Counted from the first letter of the stretch, positions 16,489-25,108 are shown. The stretch: 64,000 nt of DNA from a bacterium (GCA_016124935.1 WGMS01000001.1:124001-188000), one strand, 5' to 3'. Notes: a model not told the origin generated them from the sequence alone. A program made the numbers and translations.

Positions 16489-18057
16489 ATGGCCTACACA
16501 GATTTGAGAGAGTTCATCGAGGCTCTCAGAAACGACAACGAACTCTATGAAATAGACACACCGGTCTCCACAGACCTGGAAATCGCCGAGATCACTGATA
16601 GAGTCAGCAAATCAAAGGGCGCTTCAAACAAAGCTCTGCTCTTCAACAACGTGGAAGGCTACGATATTCCCGTTTTAATCAATGCCTTCGGCTCCCAGAA
16701 ACGGATCTGCCGCGCCCTGGAAGTGGATGATCTCGATGAAATCGCCGCTCGCATCCGCAAACTGATCAAACCGAAAGTACCGGAGTCTTTGGTAGATAAG
16801 CTCTCGATGCTGCCGACGATTCTAGAAGTCGGTCGTTTTCCGCCAAAATTAGTGCGGGGCAACGCTCCCTGCCAGGAAGTGGTCATAACCGATCCCAACC
16901 AGCCGATGCTGGACAAACTGCCGATTATCAAATGCTGGCCGGACGACGGTGGTCCCTTCGTCACCCTGGGCGTTGTTATAACCCGGGATCCGAAATCCGG
17001 ACATCGCAACCTGGGCGTCTATCGCCTGCAAAAATTCGATAACGTCACCACCGGCATGCACTGGCACAAGCACCATGACGGAGCCAGGCACTTCGAAGAC
17101 AAACGTCGCCAGACCAAAGACGGCAATCAGCCTGAAGAGCCACCGAACTTCGGCACCTTCTTTGAAAAGGAAGGCTATCAAAAACCAGGCACTCGCCTCG
17201 AAGTAGCCGTGGTTCTTGGTGCCGAGCCGGCGGTCACCTATTCGGCCACCGCCCCTCTGCCCCCGGATATCGACGAATTGATCTTTGCCGGCTTCCTTCG
17301 TCAAAGCCCGGTGAAGCTAACCAAATGCAAGACCGTCGACCTGGAAGTACCGGCGAACGCAGAGATTGTTATCGAAGGTTATGTAGAACAAGATGACCTG
17401 AGAACCGAAGGTCCCTTCGGAGACCACACCGGATTCTATAGCCTGGCAGGTATCTTCCCCACATTCCATGTAACCGCGGTCACCCATCGCCAGAATCCTA
17501 TTTATCAAACCACCATAGTAGGCAAACCGCCCCAGGAAGACTGCTATCTGGGCAAAGCCACCGAAAGAGCCTTCTTACCCATGGTGCAGATGCTGGTGCC
17601 CGAGATTGTCGATATGAATCTGCCCTGGGAGGGCGTTTTCCACAACTGTGTGATCGTCTCTATAGACAAGCGTTTCCCCGGTCATGCCCGCAAGGTAATG
17701 AGCGCCATCTGGGGTCTGGGTCAGCTCATGTTCACCAAGTTCGCCATCGTGGTAGATAAAGAGGTCGACGTCCAGAACCTCTCCGAGGTGGCATTGAACG
17801 TTTTCGGCAACACCGACCCCAAACGAGATATGATGTTTGTGGAAGGTCCCCTGGACATCCTCGACCATGCCTGCCCCATCCTGGGTTATGGTTCCAAAGT
17901 CGGCATCGACGCCACCAGAAAATGGGAAGCGGAAGGCTTCCACCGGCCATGGCCCGAGCCCATTGTGATGTCAGAGGAAATAAGATCCATGGTGGAATCC
18001 AAATGGTCGAAATATGGCTTTGCCGCAGGCAAATTGCAAGAAGCGACAAAATCTTGA
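16489..18057 (+). CDS. UbiD-family prenylated-FMN decarboxylase
   Basis: UbiD enzymes remove or exchange carboxyl groups on aromatic or unsaturated acids using prenylated FMN made by a UbiX partner. The 522-residue length fits. Recognisable stretches are YTDLREFIEALRNDNELYEI at the start, VEGYVEQDDLRTEGPFGDHT with the active-site Glu/Arg region, GFYSLAGIFPTFHVTAVTHR, ERAFLPMVQMLVPEIVDM and HARKVMSAIWGLGQLMFTK. No UbiX gene is in the window. Because mqnE lies at 42145-43356, this could be the late decarboxylase of the futalosine menaquinone route (MqnL-like), but generic UbiD roles are equally open. Its stop overlaps the TTG of the next gene (TTGA). Confidence 0.88.
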   Translation: MAYTDLREFIEALRNDNELYEIDTPVSTDLEIAEITDRVSKSKGASNKALLFNNVEGYDIPVLINAFGSQKRICRALEVDDLDEIAARIRKLIKPKVPESLVDKLSMLPTILEVGRFPPKLVRGNAPCQEVVITDPNQPMLDKLPIIKCWPDDGGPFVTLGVVITRDPKSGHRNLGVYRLQKFDNVTTGMHWHKHHDGARHFEDKRRQTKDGNQPEEPPNFGTFFEKEGYQKPGTRLEVAVVLGAEPAVTYSATAPLPPDIDELIFAGFLRQSPVKLTKCKTVDLEVPANAEIVIEGYVEQDDLRTEGPFGDHTGFYSLAGIFPTFHVTAVTHRQNPIYQTTIVGKPPQEDCYLGKATERAFLPMVQMLVPEIVDMNLPWEGVFHNCVIVSIDKRFPGHARKVMSAIWGLGQLMFTKFAIVVDKEVDVQNLSEVALNVFGNTDPKRDMMFVEGPLDILDHACPILGYGSKVGIDATRKWEAEGFHRPWPEPIVMSEEIRSMVESKWSKYGFAAGKLQEATKS

Positions 18058-19469
18058 CGAATCCGAATCCGAATCAGAAATCCACCTCGAAACCCGGTCC
18101 TATCGCAAAAACAATACTTATTCTCCTTTCGCTTTTGATACTTCAGGTATCCCAAATTTTTCCTGGCGAAGAAGCGCTGGCAGAAGAGAGCGCTTCCTTT
18201 AAAGCAGCGCTGAAATCGTCTACTGATTTTTTCAAGAAAGGAAACATCCAGGCTGCCTTCAACTACTGCAACCAGGCCCTGGAGCTGAACCCAAAATCCG
18301 CCGACGCGCTTCTCATTCGAGGCTGGCTTCTGCTCAACGCCAACAAACCGGACCGAGCAGTGGAAGAATTCAACAAAGTCCTGAAAGTCGATCCCAATAA
18401 CGTAAACGCCTACAAATCCAGGGGACTTGTCTATCGTCAGTTAAAAGAGTTCGAGCGCTCCTCCATCGATCTAGACAAAGCAAAGAAACTGGACCCCACC
18501 GATGTGGAAGCCAATTATCTCCATGCCATGGGAGACATTCTGAACGGCAATCATGAGCTGGCTATAGAAAATTTGAACACCGCCATAAAATATGGCTCCA
18601 ATCATCCAAGATTGAATCATCTCTACTACTGGCGTGGCCGCACAAGACAGATGATGGAAGACCACAAAGGAGCCGTAGAAGACCTGACCAAGTGCCTGGA
18701 TCTCTCCAGTTCCAACTTTCAATCTAAGATCAAGCCGGATCCCAAATATGACCTGAGCACTCTGTTTTTCAGAGTTTCAATCTACACTGAAAAATCAGAT
18801 TCCATATTCGGACAACTGGAAAGAGCCCAGAGCTATCTTGCCCTGGGAGAGTACGCAAAAGCCGCCGCAGACTATACCGCCGTTCTAGCCCTCAATCCGG
18901 AAGATGTGATTATGTACGAGGAGAGAGGTTATGCCTACCTCCTCGACGGTCAGTATCAAAATTCTCTCAAAGACTTCAATCGAGCCCTTCTGCATGGTTC
19001 CCACTCCACCGACCTCTATCTGAGGATGGCGGCGGCGAACTACTGCCTGGGCAAATATGATCGGGTTCCCGGCACCCTCGAAACCTGGTTCAAAAGAGAA
19101 GGCTATGTTTCGCAAGATTCGCCCCTGGCAATTGCCCTTTCCTATTCTTCTTATATAAGAACGAAAAGATTCGAAGAAGCTCATCTATATCTGAAGAAGG
19201 TCGGCGCCAAAATTCCTGCCAAAGAGGCATGGCACCTCAAATGTTTCCTGGTGCTGAAGAAGAGCCTCTGTTGTTCCGGTCTTATGAAAGAAGCCGGCAA
19301 GCCCACAGACAAGGCATGGGCCCAGGCTCATTTTCTAGCAGGCAATTTTTACACCCTCACTAAGTCCCCTGCCAAAGCCAGAAAGCAATATGAAGATGTC
19401 ATGCTGTCGGCTGATAAACGCTCTACCGAGATGGCGGTTGCCAGGCAAGAATTGAAGCGTATTCAGTAA
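18054..19469 (+). CDS. Exported TPR protein coupled to the UbiD-family gene
   Basis: The frame is open from 17922 within the UbiD gene, but the TTG at 18054 overlaps the UbiD stop as TTGA and gives 471 residues with a proper signal segment (IAKTILILLSLLILQVSQIF). At least eight TPR units follow, several canonical: NIQAAFNYCNQALELNPKSA, DRAVEEFNKVLKVDPNNVNA, ERSSIDLDKAKKLDPTDVEA and YAKAAADYTAVLALNPEDVI. TPR solenoids of this size usually hold protein complexes together. No C-terminal enzymatic domain is seen. Coupling to a cytoplasmic decarboxylase is odd and may be only a transcriptional accident. The fold is certain and the start is inferred. Confidence 0.85.
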   Translation: MTNPNPNQKSTSKPGPIAKTILILLSLLILQVSQIFPGEEALAEESASFKAALKSSTDFFKKGNIQAAFNYCNQALELNPKSADALLIRGWLLLNANKPDRAVEEFNKVLKVDPNNVNAYKSRGLVYRQLKEFERSSIDLDKAKKLDPTDVEANYLHAMGDILNGNHELAIENLNTAIKYGSNHPRLNHLYYWRGRTRQMMEDHKGAVEDLTKCLDLSSSNFQSKIKPDPKYDLSTLFFRVSIYTEKSDSIFGQLERAQSYLALGEYAKAAADYTAVLALNPEDVIMYEERGYAYLLDGQYQNSLKDFNRALLHGSHSTDLYLRMAAANYCLGKYDRVPGTLETWFKREGYVSQDSPLAIALSYSSYIRTKRFEEAHLYLKKVGAKIPAKEAWHLKCFLVLKKSLCCSGLMKEAGKPTDKAWAQAHFLAGNFYTLTKSPAKARKQYEDVMLSADKRSTEMAVARQELKRIQ

Positions 19470-19615
19470 CTTTCATTAAATAGGGTTTTCAAGAGGAATA
19501 AATTTCCCGGATCCGCGTTGAAAGTGATATTAACCGGGCATAAGAATTGTACGAACTCGATCGACTGAACGATCACCAACCACATCGCTCCCGGCGAGTT
19601 CTAGTCTGTACTTCG

Positions 19616-19621
19616 TATAAT
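19616..19621 (+). promoter_or_regulatory. Consensus -10 element close to the ctpA start
   Basis: A perfect TATAAT ends 14 bases before the ATG at 19636. A transcript starting 6-8 bases downstream would begin near the in-frame GTG at 19627 or leave only about 8 bases of leader. No Shine-Dalgarno sequence is present, which points to leaderless or near-leaderless translation. The -35 region is not convincing. Confidence 0.5.
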
Positions 19622-19635
19622 CAAGAGTGTGCGTA

Positions 19636-20838
19636 ATGAAACAGCTCAAACGCATGTTAGGTCTTTTCATGCTTGTTTCACTGGTGACAGTGTCACTGTA
19701 CCAGCCTGCCCAGGGTCATAAAAACCACCCGCGGGAAATCTATCACAAGGCATGGCAACTGGTGAATGACTCCTATTACGAAGACGGCTTCAACGGCGTC
19801 GACTGGAAAAAGCTCGAGCACAAGTTCGACAGCAAGATCCAGACAGTGGAAGATGCTCACAAATACATCAAAGTGATGCTCAAAACCCTCAACGACCCCT
19901 ACACCAGATTTCTAGATCCCAAAGCGTACAAAGATGAGAGCGACGCCATCGACGCGAAGATAGTCGGTATCGGGATCAACCTTATGCAGAAAAACGCCCG
20001 CTTGATGATCACCAAGACCATCGAAGAAGGTCCTGCCGAAGAAGCCGGCGTCAGAGCCGGAGACGAGATCATCGGGATCGATGGTAAAACCGCCATCGGT
20101 ATCACCCCCGAACAAGCGGCGGAGAGAATCCGTGGTCAAGCAGGCACCCCGGTTGCTCTCAAACTCAGAGAGAAGACCGGCGCAGAAAAGGACGTCAACA
20201 TAACCAGACGCGAAATCATCATCAGAGCCGTTAAAGCTACCATGCTGCCCAACAACATCGGCAAAATTCAGCTCTCCACCTTTATCTCAAGTGATGCGGC
20301 TCGTGAGTTTCGCATTGCACTCAAGAAGCTTCAAAGAGCCGACGGTTTAGTCATAGACCTGAGAGACAACCCAGGCGGACTCCTCTCCAACGCTCTCGAA
20401 ATAGCCGACATGCTCCTCGAACGTGGTGCCATAGTCAGTACCATATCGAGAACCGGTCAACACACTGATATCGCCTCTGGTGTTCCGATCACTCACCAAC
20501 CCATAGTCGTCCTCGTCGACCAGGAGAGCGCCAGCGCCAGTGAAATCCTCGCCAGCGCGCTGAGAGACAACAACCGCGCCAAGCTCGTAGGCACCAAGAC
20601 CTACGGAAAAGGTCTCGTCCAGGAGATAAACAGACTTCCCGGCGGTGCAGCTGTTCACATCACCGTGTCCCGCTATCTCACCCCGAGCGGCTCCGACATC
20701 AACAAGGTCGGTGTTGCACCGGACATCACCGTCAGCCGTAAAGAAGAGCAACTCTCCGCAGCGGTCTCGCATCTGAGAGAGAAAATCGCCAGCCTCAAAA
20801 ATCCTATCCGCACCAGCAGCTTGAGCTACAGCAGATAA
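19636..20838 (+). CDS. ctpA: S41-family carboxy-terminal processing protease
   Basis: This is a periplasmic PDZ serine protease that trims C-termini of exported proteins. A signal peptide (RMLGLFMLVSLVTVSLYQPA) is followed by an N-terminal helical region and a PDZ domain (NLMQKNARLMITKTIEEGPA, AGVRAGDEIIGIDGKTA). The catalytic core is GLVIDLRDNPGGLL, the nucleophile serine in DQESASASEILASALRDN and the general-base lysine in VGTKTYGKGLVQEI, the Ser/Lys dyad of this family. The start may be the GTG at 19627 (403 residues) or the ATG at 19636 (400). The next gene encodes an exported repeat protein, a possible substrate by position only. The enzyme call is very secure. Confidence 0.94.
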   Translation: MKQLKRMLGLFMLVSLVTVSLYQPAQGHKNHPREIYHKAWQLVNDSYYEDGFNGVDWKKLEHKFDSKIQTVEDAHKYIKVMLKTLNDPYTRFLDPKAYKDESDAIDAKIVGIGINLMQKNARLMITKTIEEGPAEEAGVRAGDEIIGIDGKTAIGITPEQAAERIRGQAGTPVALKLREKTGAEKDVNITRREIIIRAVKATMLPNNIGKIQLSTFISSDAAREFRIALKKLQRADGLVIDLRDNPGGLLSNALEIADMLLERGAIVSTISRTGQHTDIASGVPITHQPIVVLVDQESASASEILASALRDNNRAKLVGTKTYGKGLVQEINRLPGGAAVHITVSRYLTPSGSDINKVGVAPDITVSRKEEQLSAAVSHLREKIASLKNPIRTSSLSYSR

Positions 20839-20887
20839 GCATCTAGCCAGGTCAGGTCAGGAAAGAGCAAGCAGATCCTGTAAAAAG

Positions 20888-20912
20888 TTGACATAATAGA
20901 AATAAATGTCAA
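20888..20912. promoter_or_regulatory. Inverted repeat overlapping a -35-like hexamer
   Basis: TTGACAT (20888-20894) and ATGTCAA (20906-20912) form a perfect 7-base inverted repeat around an 11-base AT-rich centre. The left arm contains the -35 consensus TTGACA, but there is no good -10 at 16-18 bases. The layout suits a regulator-binding site ahead of the repeat-protein gene. Confidence 0.35.
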
Positions 20913-20954
20913 GATAGGGAGAAAGCACATCGAAGATGATGCTTATACGCCTTA

Positions 20955-20975
20955 CTAGATCTAGATCGTGCACGA
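20955..20975. promoter_or_regulatory. Two adjacent perfect palindromes before the repeat-protein gene
   Basis: CTAGATCTAG (20955-20964) and TCGTGCACGA (20966-20975) are both perfect 10-base palindromes, one base apart, ending 10 bases before the ATG at 20986. They could be operator half-turns or a leader hairpin. The second contains the alternative in-frame GTG at 20968. Confidence 0.35.
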
Positions 20976-20985
20976 GTTCTGTGTC

Positions 20986-22251
20986 ATGAAGAAAACCATC
21001 CGATTTATCTCGACTTTAGCGCTTGTGAGCCTGACCTTATCTGTCGGGTTCACTCAACCACCGGCTCTAGCCCAGGGCGACCCCAGCCAGGTCAGACAGG
21101 ATGATTCCACCGGTCAATCGGGTTGGATACAGCCTTCTATAGATAACAGCTCCGGTTCAGATTCCACCGGTCAATCGGGCTGGATGCAGCCTTCTAACGA
21201 CAGCTCCGCTGCTGATGCCGATCAATCGGGTTGGACGCAGCCTTCTAACGACAGCTCCGCTGCTGATGCCGGTCAATCCGGCTGGACTCAGCCTTCTAGT
21301 AACAGCTCCGCTGCTGATGCCGGTCAATCGGGTTGGACTCAGCCTGGCAATGGCAGCTCCGCTGCTGATGCCGGTCAATCGGGTTGGACCCAGCCTGGCA
21401 ATAACAGCTCCGCTGCCACGGGACAATCGGGTTGGACCCAGCCTGGCAATAACAGCTCCGCTGCTGATGCCGGTCAATCGGGTTGGACCCAGCCTGGCAA
21501 TAACAGCTCCGCTGCCACGGGACAATCGGGTTGGACCCAGCCTGGCAATAACAGCTCCGCTGCCATCGGACAGTCGGGTTGGACGCAGCCTGGCAATAGC
21601 AGCTCCGCTGGTGCTCCCACCATAACCGGTCAGTCAGGATGGACCGAGCCGACGAATGATTCAGGATCAGGGCAGCAGAAGGCACCCCTTCTAGGAGAGG
21701 TGCTGCAACAAGAACAACAGACCAATACAGGCGCGATCTCGAACCAGATACCAAATATGGGTATGGGTGTTCCTATGGGTGGGATGCCGATGCAACAGGG
21801 CATGGGCGCTGCCCCCATGGGTGGAATGCCTGTGGGTGCTCCTATGGGTGGAATGCCTATGGGTGGAATGCCTATGGGTGCTCCTATGGGTGGAATGCCT
21901 ATGCAACAGGGCATGGGTATGGATGGAAGCGGAATGGGCGCTATGGGAGCCATGGGTATGATGGGCGCCGGCGGTGGCGGCAATCTGGCCGGCACTGTAA
22001 TCAACATGCTCATGAATGTCATGCCGAACGGCACAAACATGCAACCTGGTGCCACCACCACAAATGGCACCATGACGGGTATGCCGGTTCAGCAAGTGAG
22101 ACCTAGCACTATCAATCGCGTCCCAGGGGCAACGACAGTAAGAAGATCCGCTCATACAGTCAATCGCAGTGTCTCCAGCGGAGTCAATCGCGGCATCAGG
22201 CGTAGTATCAACCAGAGCCTCAATCGCAGCATGAGAATGCTGAACTTCTAA
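20986..22251 (+). CDS. Exported protein with eleven GQSGW repeats and a Met/Gly-rich middle
   Basis: The start is the ATG at 20986, which opens a signal peptide (MKKTIRFISTLALVSLTLSV, cut near ALAQG); an in-frame GTG at 20968 is possible. Residues about 43-228 hold eleven tandem units of 16-19 residues of the form GQSGWTQPGNNSSAADA. A Gln-rich bridge follows, then a block of MGGMPMGAP-type repeats (about 260-325), a small Gly-rich segment and a basic tail rich in Asn, Arg and Ser. The units look like surface-exposed adhesive or matrix repeats: polar, with one invariant Trp. No anchor (LPXTG, lipobox, late membrane segment) is visible. It follows ctpA and converges with a TPR gene whose stop it overlaps. 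The function is unknown. Confidence 0.85.
   Translation: MKKTIRFISTLALVSLTLSVGFTQPPALAQGDPSQVRQDDSTGQSGWIQPSIDNSSGSDSTGQSGWMQPSNDSSAADADQSGWTQPSNDSSAADAGQSGWTQPSSNSSAADAGQSGWTQPGNGSSAADAGQSGWTQPGNNSSAATGQSGWTQPGNNSSAADAGQSGWTQPGNNSSAATGQSGWTQPGNNSSAAIGQSGWTQPGNSSSAGAPTITGQSGWTEPTNDSGSGQQKAPLLGEVLQQEQQTNTGAISNQIPNMGMGVPMGGMPMQQGMGAAPMGGMPVGAPMGGMPMGGMPMGAPMGGMPMQQGMGMDGSGMGAMGAMGMMGAGGGGNLAGTVINMLMNVMPNGTNMQPGATTTNGTMTGMPVQQVRPSTINRVPGATTVRRSAHTVNRSVSSGVNRGIRRSINQSLNRSMRMLNF
21112..21669 (+). repeat. Tandem repeat array, 11 units of about 48-57 bases
   Basis: Each unit encodes GQSGW[TIM][QE]P followed by a Ser/Asn/Ala linker. Units 5-9 are nearly identical at DNA level and alternate ADA and AT linkers, so the array probably expands and contracts by recombination. 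Because unit lengths are multiples of three, all six frames stay open for long stretches, producing false frames. Confidence 0.9.
21757..21963 (+). repeat. Met/Gly-rich short repeats (MGGMPMG type)
   Basis: Units of ATGGGTGGAATGCCT and ATGGGTGCTCCT recur in register within the exported repeat-protein gene, encoding MGGMP and MGAP motifs. The block is distinct from the upstream GQSGW array and would give a flexible, methionine-rich stretch. Confidence 0.75.
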
Positions 22252-23435
22252 TTTTTCATGTTTTCGATCTGACCACCGACAAAGTCCAGGGCGGTATTGA
22301 CCATATCTATGGTTTCATTGAAGTTCGCCGTATGTCGAGCTCTTAGAGAATCCGGAACAAGCCGCACCGCATCCGAGATCTTGAGCTGGAAAACATAAGA
22401 ACAAGCTAGCTGCTGCAACAAAGAATACTCCAATTTCGTATCCAGAGACCCAGAACCTTTCATAAGATCCAGGGCAATCGAAAGATATTTCTCTGATGTG
22501 CGGAAATCCTGACAGTTGAGATTAGCCAGACCAAGACCGATCAAACTGCCCACAGTATAGGGACTCTCTTTGCCCCAGCGCCGCTGGGCCAACTCCAGTG
22601 CATCGCTATAGATATCCCTCGCCTCAGTGTTCTTACCGGTAGAAAGCTTCACCGTACCAAGCCGATCTAAGGCATAGATATTCCAGGCATGGACAGGCGG
22701 AAGTGAAGATTTGAGGACGCCCACACACTCTTCTGCGCAAGGCTCCGCTCTTGAGAGGCGACCCTGTTTGATATAGACTGTGGAGAGGTTGAGCAGAGTA
22801 AGGCCGTATTCCGGATGTCCACTGCCGACTATGGCTTCCTGCATCTCCAGCGCTTGCCTGGCAAGAACCTCTGCAGGAGCGAATTTGCCCAGCTGGCTAT
22901 AGCAAAAACTCAACTGATTCATGGACTGAGCCAGTTCGGAATGTTTACCACCCAGCAAGCTCCTGCGCATGCCAAAACTCTTTGATAGCTTCGCTTCGCC
23001 CTGATCGAGCTTATTGGACCTCACATCATTCAGTCCCTGCATGGCGATGGTGTCGGCCACCTGAACGGAATAAGGACCGCAAGCTTGCCTTGCTGTCTCG
23101 AGGGCGTGCTCCAGTTTCTCTTCGGCGGCGCTGAACTGATCGAGGCTGGTGAGCGCCTCGCCCAGCCGTGTCCTTACCTGGGCTAATTCCTCGATAGAAT
23201 TATCCGACTTATTGAGTTTTTCGTACTCTTTCTCGGCTTCTTCCAGATTTTGTCTGGCGCTGTCACTCAAATCCAGCTTAATCTCCGAATTACCAAGCCA
23301 CAGAAGGGCTCCGGCATAATCTTTACTACCCTTCGAAGAATTGTCCCTGGCAGCCCTGAAAGCCACCCGAGCCGCCGCATATTCGCCGTCGTCGAGGTGC
23401 TGCAGACCTTGTTCCAGGGATTTTTTTGAAGACAT
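22248..23435 (-). CDS. Cytoplasmic TPR protein (kinesin-light-chain type repeats)
   Basis: The 395-residue protein has no signal peptide and begins SSKKSLEQGLQHLDDGEYAA. Seven or more TPRs of the 42-residue KLC/TPR_12 type follow: FSAAEEKLEHALETARQACG, LDQGEAKLSKSFGMRRSLLG, FAPAEVLARQALEMQEAIVG, LSRAEPCAEECVGVLKSSLP and NTEARDIYSDALELAQRRWG. It is divergent from the VWA-PP2C-kinase triad across an 87-base spacer, so it may share regulation with that module and could act as its scaffold; this is positional inference. Its stop overlaps the convergent repeat-protein stop by 4 bases. Confidence 0.85.
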   Translation of the reverse strand: MSSKKSLEQGLQHLDDGEYAAARVAFRAARDNSSKGSKDYAGALLWLGNSEIKLDLSDSARQNLEEAEKEYEKLNKSDNSIEELAQVRTRLGEALTSLDQFSAAEEKLEHALETARQACGPYSVQVADTIAMQGLNDVRSNKLDQGEAKLSKSFGMRRSLLGGKHSELAQSMNQLSFCYSQLGKFAPAEVLARQALEMQEAIVGSGHPEYGLTLLNLSTVYIKQGRLSRAEPCAEECVGVLKSSLPPVHAWNIYALDRLGTVKLSTGKNTEARDIYSDALELAQRRWGKESPYTVGSLIGLGLANLNCQDFRTSEKYLSIALDLMKGSGSLDTKLEYSLLQQLACSYVFQLKISDAVRLVPDSLRARHTANFNETIDMVNTALDFVGGQIENMKN

Positions 23436-23473
23436 AAGTTCGCTCCGGAGCTAATCAAGTACTTTCAGTATTA

Positions 23474-23503
23474 TTGATGATCTGAAAAAATAAAGCATGT
23501 AAT
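23474..23503 (+). promoter_or_regulatory. Candidate promoter of the VWA-PP2C-kinase operon
   Basis: TTGATG (23474-23479) and TGTAAT (23498-23503) are spaced by 18 bases. The predicted transcript start near 23510 leaves about 13 bases before the ATG at 23523, with no Shine-Dalgarno sequence. Confidence 0.4.
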
Positions 23504-23522
23504 TCCGACCATTAATTCAAAT

Positions 23523-24365
23523 ATGCCATATATCGCAGAAATTAGTAGAACCCATCCATCTTGTTTTGTTTTTCTTATTGACCAGTCCGGCTCGATGCAG
23601 GACCCCTTCGGCTCCGTTTCGGGACTGAAAACCAAAGCTATGGGAGTCGCCGACGCCATCAACAGACTTTTGCAAAATCTGGTAATCAAATGCACAAAAT
23701 CCGAAGGGATTCGTGACTATTACCATGTCTCGGTAATTGGTTATGGTGGCAAGGGCGTAGGTCCGGCATTCACCGGCTCTTTAAAAGGCAAAGAGCTGGT
23801 CAAGATAAGTGAGATCGGAAACAACCCGGCCCGCCTGGAAGAACGTAAACGCACCGTAGAAGACAGCCGCGGCGAGATGGTGGAGCAGACTTTCAAATTC
23901 CCCATATGGTTCGAGCCAACGTCCTACGGCGGCACTCCTATGAACGCCGCAATTCAAAAAGCCACCTCCAACGTGGTCAACTGGCTGGCGGACCATCCCG
24001 ACTGCTTTCCTCCAATTGTAATCAATATCTCGGATGGTGAATCGACCGATGGAGACCCCTTCCAGTCCGCTTATGACCTTATGACCCTGTCGAGTTCCGA
24101 TGGGGAAGTTCTGCTCTTCAATCTGCATATTTCTTCTTCTAACCACAGACCGATTGAGTATCCGGATAATCCGGACTATTTACCGGACCAACAGGCTAAG
24201 CTGCTGTTCTCGATGTCCAGTACGCTGCCGGAATATATGAGAACCATGGTTGAGAAAGAAGGCATCCCGGTTTCATACAATACCCGGGGCTTCGTTTTCA
24301 ATGCCGATCTGGTATCAGTGATTCGTTTTCTCGATATCGGCACCAGACCAAGCAACATGCGATAG
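23523..24365 (+). CDS. TerY-like von Willebrand factor A domain protein
   Basis: The 280-residue protein is essentially one VWA domain. The metal-ion site is visible: FVFLIDQSGSM (D20, S22, S24), a Thr in YGGTPMNAAIQKA and an Asp in VINISDGESTDGD. Such domains bind partners through a bound divalent metal. Gene order VWA, PP2C phosphatase, Ser/Thr kinase on one strand with 17- and 10-base spacings is that of the TerY-phosphorylation triad described alongside tellurite-resistance (Ter) genes. There are no TerB/C/D/Z genes here. The ATG has no ribosome site but sits close behind a candidate promoter. The domain call is strong; a role as phospho-regulated adaptor follows from the known triads. 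Confidence 0.88.
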   Translation: MPYIAEISRTHPSCFVFLIDQSGSMQDPFGSVSGLKTKAMGVADAINRLLQNLVIKCTKSEGIRDYYHVSVIGYGGKGVGPAFTGSLKGKELVKISEIGNNPARLEERKRTVEDSRGEMVEQTFKFPIWFEPTSYGGTPMNAAIQKATSNVVNWLADHPDCFPPIVINISDGESTDGDPFQSAYDLMTLSSSDGEVLLFNLHISSSNHRPIEYPDNPDYLPDQQAKLLFSMSSTLPEYMRTMVEKEGIPVSYNTRGFVFNADLVSVIRFLDIGTRPSNMR

Positions 24366-24382
24366 CGAACGCACTAACGAAA

Positions 24383-25108
24383 ATGACCTTCTTGAAATAC
24401 GACGCTTATAAAATGCAAAAAGCCGGCAACAGCGCGGAAGAATACGAAGACGGCTATTCTATAAAAGAGATAAACGACGAGGAAGTTCGTTTCGCCATTG
24501 CCGATGGCGCCACCGAAAGCTCTTTCTCAGGCATCTGGGCCTCTCTACTCTGTGAAGGCTACACCGAAAGCATTCCTATCTCCCAGCTGAAAGAGAGCTG
24601 GCTCGCAAAAGTGGACGCTCTGGAATTACCCTGGTACGCCAGGGAAAAAGCGGAGCAGGGAGCCTGGGCTGCTTATTTAGGAGCCAGCTTCTTTTCTGGA
24701 AAAAGCAATCGTCTCGAGATTCAAGCCTATGGAGACTGCAATATCTTCCAGATTCGGGAAGGCAATCTTTTGAAAGCTTTCCCACTCACAAGAAGCTCTG
24801 AATTCGGCAGCACACCAGCCCTGTTATCGAGCCTGGATCAAAAACAAGAGTGTGATGATGATTTTCAAAATATAGATTATCACTGGCTTCAAGGTGACAA
24901 CTTTCTGCTCATGACCGACGCTCTAGCAGCATGGTTCTTGAACGAAATCGAGAGCAAAGGCGACGGATTCAATCGTGTTCTCGCGATAGGCAATCAAGAA
25001 GAGTTCGAGAAGCTGGTTAATGAAGAGAGAGAAAAAAGAGATCCGGAAAAAGGTCCGCGCTTGAAAAATGATGATGTCACCCTTATCAAAATAGAGTTAG
25101 AGTCTTAG
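24383..25108 (+). CDS. PP2C-type protein phosphatase
   Basis: The 241-residue protein is a compact PP2C domain. Metal-binding motifs are present in order: FAIADGATESSFSG (D41, standing for the DGMGG motif), AYGDCNIFQIREGN, LLMTDALAAWFL and the late KNDDVTLIKIEL. It should remove phosphate from Ser/Thr, most simply reversing the kinase encoded immediately downstream. The first motif has Ala-Thr instead of the usual Met/Val-Gly-Gly, a variant common in bacterial PP2Cs of VWA/kinase clusters. It starts 17 bases after the VWA stop, and the kinase begins 10 bases after its own stop, so the three are one operon. No membrane segment is present, so a soluble enzyme is expected. Confidence 0.85.
   Translation: MTFLKYDAYKMQKAGNSAEEYEDGYSIKEINDEEVRFAIADGATESSFSGIWASLLCEGYTESIPISQLKESWLAKVDALELPWYAREKAEQGAWAAYLGASFFSGKSNRLEIQAYGDCNIFQIREGNLLKAFPLTRSSEFGSTPALLSSLDQKQECDDDFQNIDYHWLQGDNFLLMTDALAAWFLNEIESKGDGFNRVLAIGNQEEFEKLVNEEREKRDPEKGPRLKNDDVTLIKIELES

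Noticed and set aside
21112-21669. CRISPR-like array
   Set aside because: The repeats are coding, in frame, directly adjacent without unique spacers of constant length, and encode a conserved protein unit.
21157-21754. Long open frames on both strands inside the GQSGW repeat array
   Set aside because: They exist because repeat units are multiples of three bases, so any frame without a stop in one unit stays open; no start signals or sensible proteins result.
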